Assembly (NCBI RefSeq): GCF_019578655.1
Contig: NC_063258.1
Location: 13,520,802-13,584,801 of the forward strand
DNA: 64,000 bases
Source of the DNA: Ricinus communis
Lineage: Eukaryota; Streptophyta; Magnoliopsida; Malpighiales; Euphorbiaceae
Direction of reading: 5' to 3'
How positions within the stretch are numbered: position 1 is the stretch's first letter; each line of letters opens with the position of its first letter. Under the pieces are notes generated by a model. The model was not told the DNA's origin. It worked only from the letters and a program-made list of their open reading frames with translations, and made no database searches. Positions 43,694 through 53,824 of the stretch are shown in pieces. Both the position numbers and the translations under genes were made by a program.

Positions 43694-45327
43694 CTATATA
43701 TTCTTTTTATAGGGGAATCCACCATTCATATGCACATACGCACTTAACATCACAATTCAATCATTTCACTTATATCATATTCAAGCAATAATTGTTCTAC
43801 TCAACACCAATCATTTCCATCTTATTCATTCAAACATAACACAATATTAAGCAAACACAACCATTTGCGGAACATTTGATTAAATATATGAATATAGCAA
43901 ATATTAACTGTTTACTTACTCGAAATACACTTATTCCTTCAACATAGAAGAACCTCCTTTCTCCATAACTTCCTTTCCAGGCTTTTGAGTTCCTGTTAAC
44001 ACATTCATCAATTCACATTTTATGCATATTCCAAATATTCATGTAAATGCTAGTTCTAATGCATTACAAGACCATCCCTTTTCTAATTCATAGGTCTAAC
44101 TCTTACTCTAAGACTCTCAATTACTGTTTTCATATTATATAAATATGTTCCATCTAGCTATATACCAATTTAACTCAAATTAAACATCAAATAAATAGCA
44201 TAAAACTAATCTCCAACATCTTTGTTTTGTGGACAGAATTTAGTACCAAAGTATATTTATCTCTAGGAAAAATTAGCTTAATATAAAAATATAAAATTAA
44301 ATAGACATATACTTTGACGTGTCTAGTTTCATATCCAAGAAGAATTACTCAATTCCAACTTTTATAGATTTAATTATTCCCAAATTACTGAGCAAGGGTC
44401 ACACAGCTCGTTGAACCCGAGCATCAATCTGTTTGCTCCATTTAAGCAACTAAAATGGCAAAACTAGCAAAATCACAAAACTAAAAAAGTTATAGAGGAC
44501 TCTAATTTCCATAGGCACCAATTAAGCTTAATTTGGATTTATATAATGCATGTTATGCCAAGAATACAGAACATCAAGGTTGCTGGAATTTTGATAGTTT
44601 TCTGTCTTGACATACTTAAACTTAAATCAAGCGTAATCTCTATGCAGTCATTCAATACTCTATTAGTTCATAATAATTAGACCTTTAATTAATCAATGAA
44701 AGCATCAATTGAAGTTTTCCCAATTTATAATAAAAAACCCTAATGAGAAATTAATAATACTCAAGTAATAATTCACCAATTTCAGCTTTTGGGTTGCTAA
44801 TATGCTCAAATCCTTTAGCTTTAGCTTGGCTCCTTCAATAGTTGGTAAAATTATATCTTAATTTTAAGTTTTTCTAGGTATTTCACTCCTCTCTCTTGTT
44901 TCAAGTTTTTAGTTTTTGGCCATGTACGAATTTTAGAGAAATGAAGAGGTAAAATGAGCTTGCTCATGGTTCCAATTTCCAAGATTCATCTCTCAATGCC
45001 ACCACCTACTAAAATTAGTTTTATCATCCCAAGTAAATTCTTACTAACCATACATAGGTATAACTTTTAATTGTATCTTTTAAGTTCAATCTATTTACCT
45101 AACCTTCAACTATTGATTTAATTAAGTCTTAAGGCTTAATACACAAAACCCAAGTACTCAATCAACTTATTTAAATTAATAATCTAATATCATGCTTCTT
45201 ATTCTCTACTTATTATTAATATATATTTATTCTCATAAAATAAAATTATTATTAATATACCATCATATGCCCAATGATTAAATGTAAATGCATATAACAT
45301 GTATGATGAGAATATGCAGGCGTTACA
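43694..45327 (-). mobile_element. Tekay-like 5' LTR, 5' part (split by viral insert)
   Basis: The minus-strand LTR starts TGTAACGCCTGC at 45327 and follows the solo LTR 27317 onward to a TATATA remnant at about 43695. There the viral leader begins. Together with 30977-31646 it makes one LTR. The position at 45327/45328, inside gypsy integrase coding sequence, is the original insertion point of this Tekay-like element. Confidence 0.92.
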
Positions 45328-46806
45328 TCATCACCTATGTCAAAATTAAAAAGAGAAAGATCAGCAACATTAAAAGTATCACTAATTCCATACTTATTGG
45401 GCAATTCCAATTTATATGCATTATCATTAATCCTATCAAGAACTTGAAAAGGACCATCTCCTTGTGGAAGTAACTTGGAAGCCCTTTGTGAAGGAAACCT
45501 TTTCTTGCGCATGTGCACCCAAATCCAATCATCGGGTTCAAAAACAACCTTCACAAGCACTTTGTTGGCTTGTTGAGCATAGACTTTATTCTTTCTTTCC
45601 ATATTTGCACGCACCTTCTCATTCAACTTCCTCACAAAATCTACCTTTTTCTTTCTATCAAGATTAACACGTTCACTCAAAAGTAAAGATATCATATCTA
45701 ATGGAGATAAATGAATAAAACCATAAACAACTTCAAAAGGACAGAATTGAGTAGATGAATGCACACTACGATTATATGCAAACTCTATATGCGACAAACA
45801 TTCTTCCCAAGATTTTAGGTTCTTTTTAACCATAGTACACAACAAATTACCTAAAGTCCTATTAACTACTTTAGTTTGACCATCAGTTTGTGGATTACAT
45901 GTAATAGAAAACCATAAGTTACTTCCCAACTTTCCCCATAAAGTATTCCAAAAGTAGGTTAAGAACTTTGCATCCCTAACACTAACAATAGTTCTAGGCA
46001 ATACCATGCAAACACACAATTTCTCTGAAGAACAAGTCAGAAATATATGTTGCACCAATCAGTTTTATGATATGGAATGAAATGAGCCATCTTAGAGAAT
46101 CTATCAATAACAATGTATATGGAATCATTACTACACCTAGGCTTAGGTAAACCAAGCACAAAATCCACAGAAATATCAATCTAAAGTGAACTAGGCACGG
46201 GCAATGGTGTATACAAGCCATGGGGTTTTGGTTAGACTTTGCTTGTTTACAAACAATGCATCCATTAAAAAATCTAGCGACATCTCATTTCATATTAGGC
46301 CAATAGAAAACATCAAATAAAATATCTAAAGTCTTAGCAATTCCAAAGTGTCCTATTAAGCCACCCTCATGAGCTTCCTTAACTAATACCTCACGCATAG
46401 AACATATGGGAATACACAAATATTTTTCTTTAAACAAAAACCCATCATGTCTATAAAACATATTAAAAGCACCTTTTTCACAACTCATAAATTTCTTTAA
46501 TATGCTCAACACCAAGGAATTTGGCATTCAAAGTAGAAAAAAGTGCATATCTTCGAGATAACGCATCCGCAACAACATTATCGTTACCTTTCTTGTATTT
46601 GATCACATATGGAAAGGACTCAATGAACTCATTCCATTTAGCATGGTATTTGTTAAGCTTATTTTGCCTCTTCAAATGCTTCAATGACTCATGATCTATG
46701 TGGATCACAAATTCTTTAGGCCAAAGATAGTGTTGCCATGTCTCTAAAGCTCTCACCAATGCGTACACCTCCTTATCATAAGTTGGGTAGTTCAAGCCTG
46801 CCCCAT
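45328..46806 (-). pseudogene. Ty3/gypsy pol fragment: RNase H end and integrase
   Basis: Reading leftwards: the RNase H end ([42 protein letters not shown]; about 46790-46540), then the integrase HHCC zinc-binding region (HEGGLIGHFGIAKTLD...FYWPNMK...CIVCKQ; about 46400-46240), the catalytic core ([55 protein letters not shown]) and the C-terminal LVWVH-like part with FPSQRASKLLPQGDGPFQVLDRINDNAYKLELP. The usual SDRD has lost its first Asp (SVRDAKF). Several frameshifts and stops occur at about 46480, 46260 and 46000. It ends where the Tekay-like LTR was inserted. This is a chromovirus-like element. Confidence 0.9.
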
Positions 46807-47180
46807 TGAGCACCCCAATTCCTAGTACTCCACAAGGATAGATCAACTCCTTGATAAGTAAGTTTTGCATTCAAACAAGAACACAACATATAAGCAATTT
46901 TGGCTTGAAAGAAAGTAAAAAGTTAATTAATCATAATCTAAAAAAGGCATACAAATTTTGACATGTTTTAAAGACATCCAAAGTCCTAAGAAGAATAGAA
47001 CTCTTACTTAACTAACCTGACCTAATATGAGTTTCCTTATAAGTTAAAAACTCTAACATCTAGCCAAATAGGACACTAAAAGCTAAACAAAGCCTTTATA
47101 AACTTGGACTTTAAGAACATTAAACAAGGCCCATTCTTTTTGAATTTCATTTGGGCCGAATCCTATTGGACTTTCATTGT
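46807..47180 (-). mobile_element. gypsy LTR fragment
   Basis: The minus strand has a TATA region (gtttataaagg, about 47100) and 'cttatcaaggagttgatcta', the same block as in the LTR at 15136. It follows the pol tail at 47181. At about 46806 it joins RNase H coding sequence of another element, so this is a recombination or insertion boundary. Confidence 0.7.
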
Positions 47181-47842
47181 TAGCCCACTCTTGCATGTAG
47201 CCATTTAAAGACTCTTAAAGCTTCTTGGCCCTTGACCTTATAATTGGACCTTGTGGCAAACTTAATGGATCATTCTTGTTCTTTCTTGTTGCCCTCGTCA
47301 TCAAGCCCATCCAAACCAACATCTTTAAGCCTTGGCCGATCCATATCATTCCTTCCTACTTTAGGATGATTCGTCCTTCAATCAAGCTCATCAACTACAT
47401 TAAAAGGACTCAAATAAGCATCATTAAATGTTCCACTCACATTATACTTACCTTGTAAATCAAGTTTGTAAGCATTTTCGTTGATCCTCTCAAGTACTTG
47501 AAACCATCCATCACTCATTGGACTTAGCTTTGACTTTCTTTGATTTGGCAACCTTTCGTTGCGAAAATACACCCAAACCTAATCACCAAGTTGGAACACC
47601 ATTGGCCTTCTCTCTTTGTTAACCCTTTCGGCTACTCTAGTATTCTTCTTCTTAATCCTCTCTTTAACTTGTTCATGTAGTCTTTTAATCAAATCTGCCT
47701 TAGAAGAACCATCAACACTAATAAGCTTGTTAAGAGGCAAATGAAATAAATCAATAGGAGTTAATGCATTAAAACCATAAACAATTTCAAATAGAGAACA
47801 ATGCTTAGTGTTATGAATAGCCTTATTGTATGCAAACTCCAC
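47181..47842 (-). pseudogene. Ty3/gypsy integrase C-terminus and polyprotein tail
   Basis: From 47842 leftwards: EFAYNKAIHNTKHCSLFEIVYGFNALTP, a helical part (KADLIKRLHEQVKERI), VFQLGD, then FRNERLPNQRKSKLSPMSDGWFQVLERINENAYKLDL and YNVSGTFNDAYLSPFNV (47572-47378). The tail of TRSRAK type is readable near 47230. A stop after LGD and several later stops inactivate it. It is the same integrase family as 45328-46806, in a different copy. Confidence 0.88.
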
Positions 47843-48084
47843 ATATGGTACGGGTAGGACACTTATGACATGCGTATGAGCCTTAAAACATAAGCTAAGT
47901 TAGGCTCGAAGTCTTCATATGCTCTAAATCAATAACTTTGGTCTTTTTGAGCCCAAAAAAGATAAGTGAGCCCATTGAACACTTAGACATGTAATACATT
48001 AACTTGACTTAGGCCTTCACTTAAACTAAAGCCTTGAACTCCTTGTAATTCCTCTTGGGCCGAATTCACGAGGCCTTGCATGTG
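47843..48084 (-). mobile_element. gypsy LTR start, truncated
   Basis: Sequence following the pol tail at 48085-48300 on the minus strand. It has the 'cttaatttaacacatgcaagg' type LTR entry and is cut at about 47850 by integrase coding sequence of another copy. No other feature. Confidence 0.55.
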
Positions 48085-48720
48085 TTAAATTAAGGCTTGT
48101 TGATACTTCTTGAATCTTGATCTAGTTATTGGGCCTTGAGGCAATTGTATTGGATCTTTGGCCTCAATATCTTGACTTTGATCTTGGGCTTGAAGCTTTA
48201 GCCAAACTCCTCCATGCTCTTGCTCATCTTCATCAAGTCCATCTTCATGGAATCCATATGATAGTGGTTGGTCCATATCAAAACCTTGTTCGAGCACACT
48301 CTTTTCCTTTGGTATATAGGATATAAATGACGATGTAATGAATGAATGAGTTGCACCCGGATCAATAAGAACTTATGCATTCTTACCAAAGATTATTAAC
48401 CTACCAAAAATGACATCAATCGATAATGCTGCCTCCTACCGTGTCATTGCAAATACTCTAGGTTGTACCGAAGGCCTCTCTATTTGTGTGTGTTGAACAG
48501 GATGTGTCAATTTGGATGCATCGCTCTTTCTATTAACACTAGCTCTAGAACCTCTACCTGAGCCTCTACTAATGCCAAGAGCCCTACCTCCTTTACTAAC
48601 CACATTTTGAGCTCCCCTACCAGCATTAGTACCAAATTGTACAAATCTTTTTTTTCTTTCATTTGAATCTTCGATCCAATCCTCAAGAGCAGCTATCTTG
48701 ATGATGTTGAAATGGAATTC
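48085..48720 (-). pseudogene. gypsy gag end and protease joined to polyprotein tail
   Basis: From about 48720 leftwards: ALEDWIEDSNERKKRFVQFG, a Gly/Arg-rich stretch (GRALGISRGSGRGSRAS), RPSVQPRVFAMTR, a stop, then the protease start with VLIDPGATHSF (catalytic D-P-G in place of D-[ST]-G). After FISYIPKEK near 48300 the frame passes directly into an acidic stretch (HEDGLDEDEQEHGG) and the tail KDPIQLPQGPITRSRFKKYQQAL. RT, RNase H and integrase are thus missing from between. This is an internally deleted copy. Confidence 0.8.
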
Positions 48721-49180
48721 GTCTCTGTTTTCCTCTTCTTGATCGTCTGGAAGTTAGCTCTCAAGGTCTGCCTTGAACACTTCAAATCCAGGCCGTGTTG
48801 ATCCAAAAGTGTACATTTGGCCTTCTTCAAGATGACTTGGATTTGGGTCGTGCTCCTCAGCACGGACATGCTCCTAGGCCATGTCACTCTCAGAAACCGT
48901 GTTGCAAATCGCTTCTTTTCACTATAGGTAAGGCATTTCAGCACACCCTCTAACCTTGACTATCTCCCTCAACACGCGTATGTTGAACAGTCTAATGCGC
49001 CAATTCGTCCGTTTCTTCCCGGTTCTAGTATGATTTCTCTCTAACTTTAATGATGTGCCTAGACAAACACCTGAGATACAAAGAAAATTAAAACAGGGTG
49101 ATTCTAATACAAAAACACATAAATTGATATAATAATAACGTAAAATCAAGCAGGCAAATTGTGTAATACCAAGGATATCA
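48721..49180 (-). mobile_element. Athila-like 3' LTR, truncated
   Basis: The minus-strand LTR starts TGATATCC at 49180, right after the polypurine box 'aagtatggggtgatt'. It has GC-rich words (GGCCGTG, CACGGAC, GTGCTCCTCAGCAC) at 48785-48905, as in the other Athila-like LTRs. It stops at about 48720 in gypsy gag sequence. Confidence 0.75.
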
Positions 49181-50100
49181 AATCACCCCATACTTAAGCT
49201 TTTGCTTATCCTCAAGCAATCAACAGTTTAGATCATAAGCTTGCAACCAACCCTCCTTAAAATTCATGCATTGGATTACAATTAAGCAACATTTAATCTA
49301 TCCCAAATGAAACTCAACCAAAAACTAAACTAGCAATCTAAACAAGAGTAATTATCACGTTAGTGTATGAGGAAATTAAATAGTACATTCAACATCAAAT
49401 ATTCAAGAAACCATATGCCTCACAAAGAACCACTCTATGCACTTAGTCTTTAAAAGGTAGTCATCAACCCCTCAACATAATTATATTCAACCTACTCACC
49501 ATAGGCTTGCTCATAAATCCCATTTTTGCTACTGCAAAATAATCAAATATCATAATCAAACGGTCTTCATAAGGGCTGTAATGGGGCTTAGGTTTAGGTA
49601 TGGAGATTTGGAAGTGAGGTGTAAATAATTTCTAGACTTTTGCAATGTGCTTACACATAATTTCAGCTCAAAAAGGACTAAATGCCAAACAAAGATAATT
49701 AAATTCACTATAGTTCGCAAGTCTTTAAAACAAGATGCTCAAAAAGTGAAAAATGAATGAAAACTCAATAAAGGACTATTTCTTTTTTTAGAGATAAACA
49801 ATGTAACATAATTATTTTGGATTGAAGGGAGCATCTAAACCAACCGATGAAAGGCTTACCAAAGTGTGATGATAAAACAAAAATGATAAAAATGAAGAAA
49901 ATGAATAGGCTCAACTTGGCTAACTAATGGAAAATATTTACAGGTTGGTGTTTGGCTATAAGGGTGAATCCTAAGTGCCCTTATCATTTCACCACAATTG
50001 ATTTTTCATGTGACCTAAACAAGCATTACCAAGCAAGCAATTAGGATATGAGATTGTACTTTTACAGTTCAATCTCTTCTCAAGTTGGTTTGCTATCAAT
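49181..50100 (-). other. Athila-like 3' non-coding region
   Basis: The minus strand ends 'ttgcttgaggataagcaaaagcttaagtatggggtgatt', the Athila/Tat polypurine region. Upstream it shares ordered blocks with 22000-23008: 'ggtaatgctt..gag/tagg', 'cttatagccaaa', 'cttcaatccaaaa'. It is non-coding. The boundary with the next element (about 50100-50400) cannot be fixed by eye. Confidence 0.7.
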
Positions 50101-50598
50101 ATAATCAGATCTACCGGCAAGTCCTCTTATCTTTCTAAACTGAATGGATTAGCTACTTTGTAGCTACATCTCTTCCTAAAATATAGAAAACTTGTCTTTG
50201 CCTAGATTAGAACTCTTTTGTAACCCTAAACACTAAGAATAAAAAGTGATCAATAATATCAGCCCACTACAAACACTCAAAAACCAAATTAAAAATCAAG
50301 ATTTTCAAGAAAACACATAAGATATTTCAAGAAAATCAAGATATTCAATAAGCTTTCAAGATTGCGGATTCTTCTTCAAGATACAATTTTTTTTAATACT
50401 TCTCTTTTTTTTTTCTTTTTTTTTTAATAAATCCGAATATGAAATTATACAAAATAAGAACAATAATGTAAATCAAGAACACAACCATACCTCCACTCTA
50501 AGATCTTCAAGAAGCTGAAATACCTTTACAAAAACTTAAAGAAACAACTAAATCACTTAAAAGGACAAGGATACGCAATCTGATTTCCAAGAGCTAAA
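50101..50598 (-). other. gypsy leader region
   Basis: Non-coding sequence downstream of the primer site at 50599-50610 on the minus strand. It contains repeated 'tcaagattttcaagaaaa'-type words at 50300-50375 and a T-rich run at 50385-50430. No frame of note. Confidence 0.5.
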
Positions 50599-50610
50599 GC
50601 TCTGATACCA
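50599..50610 (-). other. primer binding site (initiator tRNA-Met type)
   Basis: Minus strand TGGTATCAGAGC, perfect, two bases from the LTR end at 50613. Confidence 0.9.
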
Positions 50611-50612
50611 AA

Positions 50613-51180
50613 TGTTAAGAACCTTTAACAATAGAATATATAAACTCTAATAGTTATGAATCCGTATATCACTAATCTAGACCCACTAACAAATTGAATC
50701 AAATCGTAGGATCACTCTAGATCAAATTATAAAGTTGATCAATAGAATTATACCTAAATAAAACTAAGTCCTTTAAATTCTAATCCTAGCACGCCACAAA
50801 GATAGATCAAATCTTTGATAAGTGTTAAATGCATTTAACAAGAATATAAGAATTCAAGCAAAGGTTGCTAGAATAATGAAATATCATTAATAAAATCAAA
50901 ACTTAAACTAACATTCAACTTAGTTCAATTTAAATAGACTTGACACAAACCCTAGAAGAAAAGTAATAGGAAAAACACTATTCTGCCCTAATAAAATTAA
51001 TAAAACTAAAGCAAGGCCTACAAGCATATTTCAGCCTTAATTGGTTCTTCATGGGCTTGAACTTTCTATAGATTGAATAAAGCCCAATCTTGATGCTCCT
51101 TAATAGTTATGGATCTTGGGCCTTCAAATAGACTTTCCTTGCTAGCCCAATCTTATACATAACAATTTAAGGCTTGTTGT
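50613..51180 (-). mobile_element. gypsy LTR between a pol tail and a primer site
   Basis: On the minus strand it ends GGTTCTTAACA at 50613, just before the primer site. Its other end meets the pol tail at 51181. A TATA-like 'ctatttaaattg' lies near 50935, and the block 'ttatcaaagatttgatctatc' is shared with the LTRs at 15136 and 46807. Pol on one side and primer site on the other means it is shared by two tandem elements, or that an upstream tail was joined to it. Confidence 0.7.
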
Positions 51181-51312
51181 AACTTTTTGGCTCTAGACCT
51201 TGTTATTGGGCCATGTGGCAAGCTTAGCCCATATTTAGCATTCTTAGCTTTCCTTGCGTGCTCCTCATCAAGCCCATCATCTTCAAGCTTTTCTTGTGCT
51301 AGCCCATTCGTA
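51181..51312 (-). pseudogene. Ty3/gypsy polyprotein tail
   Basis: The minus strand encodes EDDGLDEEHARKAKN and LSLPHGPITRSRAKKLQQALN before a stop, the same tail family as 14791 and 48085. R1 sequence abuts at 51313. Confidence 0.8.
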
Positions 51313-51410
51313 TCACGAACCTAGATTTATTGCTCACATCCTTTCTTTCTTTTGCGTTCTTTGTCTACCTTTTTATTTAAATCAATTTGAATTGATCCTT
51401 ACCAATTATC
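51313..51410 (+). repeat. short R1 fragment
   Basis: R1 leader block in plus orientation ('gcgttctttgtctacc...aaatcaatttgaattgatcc'). It lies between two gypsy pieces. Confidence 0.65.
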
Positions 51411-51800
51411 ATTCAACTTCAACTCTTTTTACATTAAAATTTATACTAGCCTTATATAGGCCTTAACTAATAAGGATTTACATCTCATCTAATATAAAGA
51501 TAACCTTACTAACTAAAAGAGATAAGTTAAACAGAGTACTAGTTAGGTTAATATACATGTGTGGCTGCCCACAATAAGCCATAAAACCCTAATTTACATA
51601 AGTCATATACATGGGCTTCACAACATAAGCCAAGTTAGGCCTAAAATCTTCATATGCTCCAATTCAGCTTCTTTGCTCTTTTTAAGCCCATTTAAATTCA
51701 TTCAAGCCTAATAAACTAAATTAGATTACTGAGCCTTGAACTTAAATTCAATTCTTCAAGTCTTGATGTGTCTTTAGCCCAATTGTCTTGGATAAGCTCA
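51411..51800 (-). mobile_element. gypsy LTR fragment
   Basis: The minus strand has a TATA region ('cctatataaggc', about 51452) and 'tttagttagtaaggttatc', close to the LTR fragment at 57462-57695. It follows the tail at 51801-52013, as a 3' LTR should. Its end is cut by R1. Confidence 0.7.
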
Positions 51801-52013
51801 TTGACTTGCATTTTGAATCGAACTAGGACTCCTAGTTAAATTAGGATTCCTTTTGTTGTTTGTAGTCCTAATATCATCAAGACTCCTTGCAGGATTAGAA
51901 TTTCTAGTTGAGTCAAGACTCCTTATTGGATTAGAATTCCTTGAGCTAGTTGGATTTGCATCTTCAAGACTCCTTGTTAGAGAAGGATTTGTTGTGCTAG
52001 TTTGGTTCGTATC
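51801..52013 (-). pseudogene. gypsy polyprotein tail with short peptide repeats
   Basis: The minus-strand frame of about 68 codons is made of imperfect 13-17-residue repeats containing N-P-x-x-x-R-S-L and R-N-S-N-P: TTNPSLTRSLED, SRNSNPIRSLDS, TRNSNPARSLDD, KRNPNLTRSPSS. It ends at a stop near 51800. The corresponding DNA repeats have a period of about 35-50 bp. The family's usual TRSRAK word is absent. Bounded on the right by R1. Confidence 0.6.
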
Positions 52014-52975
52014 AAGTTGCTCATAAAATTTGGGACTACGAGAGCTAATGACCAGTCAACTCCTCTCCGGTTGTTAATTTGACTTTAGTTTATTCATCTT
52101 TATTTATTTATTTATATTTAGCTTCTAGTTTCTTCTTCATATGGAATTCGGGCTTTAACACTATAAAAACCTCATCCAAACCGAATACTTGATGGCAATT
52201 AGCATATTATTTTTATTTTCTACCTTGCAGAAAATTAAGTTATGGGTTCTTTCAAAAACTTTGTGGACTTATCAACACTCATGCTACTGAGCATAGACTT
52301 ATCCGTCGTGCCCTTCCTCTCTTTTATGTTCTTTGTCTACCCTTCTGTGTAAATCAATTGGATTTGATCCTTACGCCTAGTCGTATAGAAGATAACAAAG
52401 AACTTGTGATATTTTTCCTTAACAAATATGAAATCCTACCTATATTTTCATTTTGTTTATTTCTATTATGTCTCACTCTCTAATCTCTATCTAGAATGAT
52501 TGTTTGGTTTAATTTGGGGAGCATAAACACGAGTGTTGAGTGAAAGCGCGTGGAAGCAATAATCATAGGCACCGATCCAATGCTTCGATGAATGTGAAGC
52601 AAAAAAATTAGTTGATCATGTATTGATATCATTAATCAAATGATCATAGATGAATCTTTTAGAGGAAAGTAGGAACGATAAGAATCAAGGCATACCCAAA
52701 TATTTTGATTTAGGATTTGTACCATTGGATCTCCATCCTTCATTGTTCCTCTAAGCACGACGACCCTTGATGACATAAGGTTTGGTGTAAAGAGTCATGG
52801 AGCGCAATTGACAAGCTTAACCATTGGCATTGGGTGATGATCAAGGAGAACAAGGCATAAATCCATGCGCATAAGGGAGAAATCATGTTGTTTTTTATTA
52901 ATCCAAGCATAATACAAGCTGGAATTCGAGCTCTTTGATTTTTGAAATGCATATAAGTGAAGTGATTTGGGTCGA
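52014..52975 (+). repeat. R1 repeat unit
   Basis: A nearly complete R1 cycle in plus orientation. It has the dyad near 52040, the TATA box 'actataaaaac' (about 52160), the leader dyad 'gttctttcaaaaact' and the blocks to 'ttgggtcgaag' at 52975. The small frames here are not conserved among units. Confidence 0.8.
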
Positions 52976-53110
52976 AGATGAAGCTCCAAGCCCAAGTGAT
53001 CCATTATTCATCAAGGGAGGCCTAATTAAAATAGCTAAAGCCAAGAGAATGAAAGGGCACTGAAATGGTCTTATTCAAGATATTTGGGCCAAGCCTTCGA
53101 AGCCATATAA
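52976..53110 (+). pseudogene. Ty3/gypsy polyprotein tail, second type
   Basis: The frame reads SDPLFIKGGLIKIAKAKRMKGH, a stop, then NGLIQDIWAK. This corresponds to the '..GPMTRARAKRMKEALNGLIQ..' tail found in another gypsy group. It is followed by an LTR. Confidence 0.7.
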
Positions 53111-53824
53111 AAAAGTTAGAGTTAATCAAGCCTAATCTTTTTATTAACCTAATTCAATATGTCGGGCCATGAACCCTTAAGTTGTAGGTGAAATTTTACT
53201 CAAAGGAATAAGGGAAGGCCAAATTCTTAAAGAGGAAGCAAGGAAAGAAGCTTAAAGAGGAAACAAGAAGGTGCATGCTTATGAGCTTGCCCTAGGCACC
53301 TAATTTTGTTTAGGAAACAAGGGTAGCCACCCCTTTTAGTTATTTAGGAATATTAGATGTTGATTTAGTCCATTCTTCCTATATTAAAGATTGCCTAAAT
53401 TACTCTAATTATTCATTTTATTATTTAGGAAGCTTCTAATTTACTCTTTGATTTTTTACTTTTCTATTCTAGTTTCTTCCTAAAGGTGTAAAGGAAGTGA
53501 AGGTTGTATCTTTGGCTATTTAAACACACTATAGCCGAATGGTTCAGGTTAATGAATATTTTTATTATCGATTCCGTTGATAGAATTCAATTTCTGGTTC
53601 TTTTAAGAACTTATGAACTTATCAAGACTTGTTCTTATGGCGTTCTTTAAGACTTATCACTCACTTTCTTTCTAATCCTTATTGTGGCATCCAAAACCCT
53701 ACTATACCAAGGTTCACACTTCTAGAAAAGTGTTGGGTTGAGGTCTTTGTTCATGAATCTAACTTTAGATGTTCTTGACAACAATTCCGTATCGTGTTTC
53801 TTACAAAATCCATAGAAAATCACA
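53111..53824 (+). mobile_element. gypsy LTR following the pol tail
   Basis: Includes a TATA-like 'ggctatttaaacacac' (about 53513) and a leader with 'ggttcttttaagaactta' (about 53598) and 'gacttatcactcactttc' (about 53648). These blocks match the LTR at 16901-17387 and, more weakly, R1. The 'accaaggttcacac' near 53716 is the LTR 3' edge in the other copy. Some sequence to about 53824 follows before R1 starts. Confidence 0.75.

Noticed and set aside
43694..45327. Host gene promoter region or intron
   Set aside because: It aligns throughout with the solo LTR at 27317-29625 in inverse orientation.
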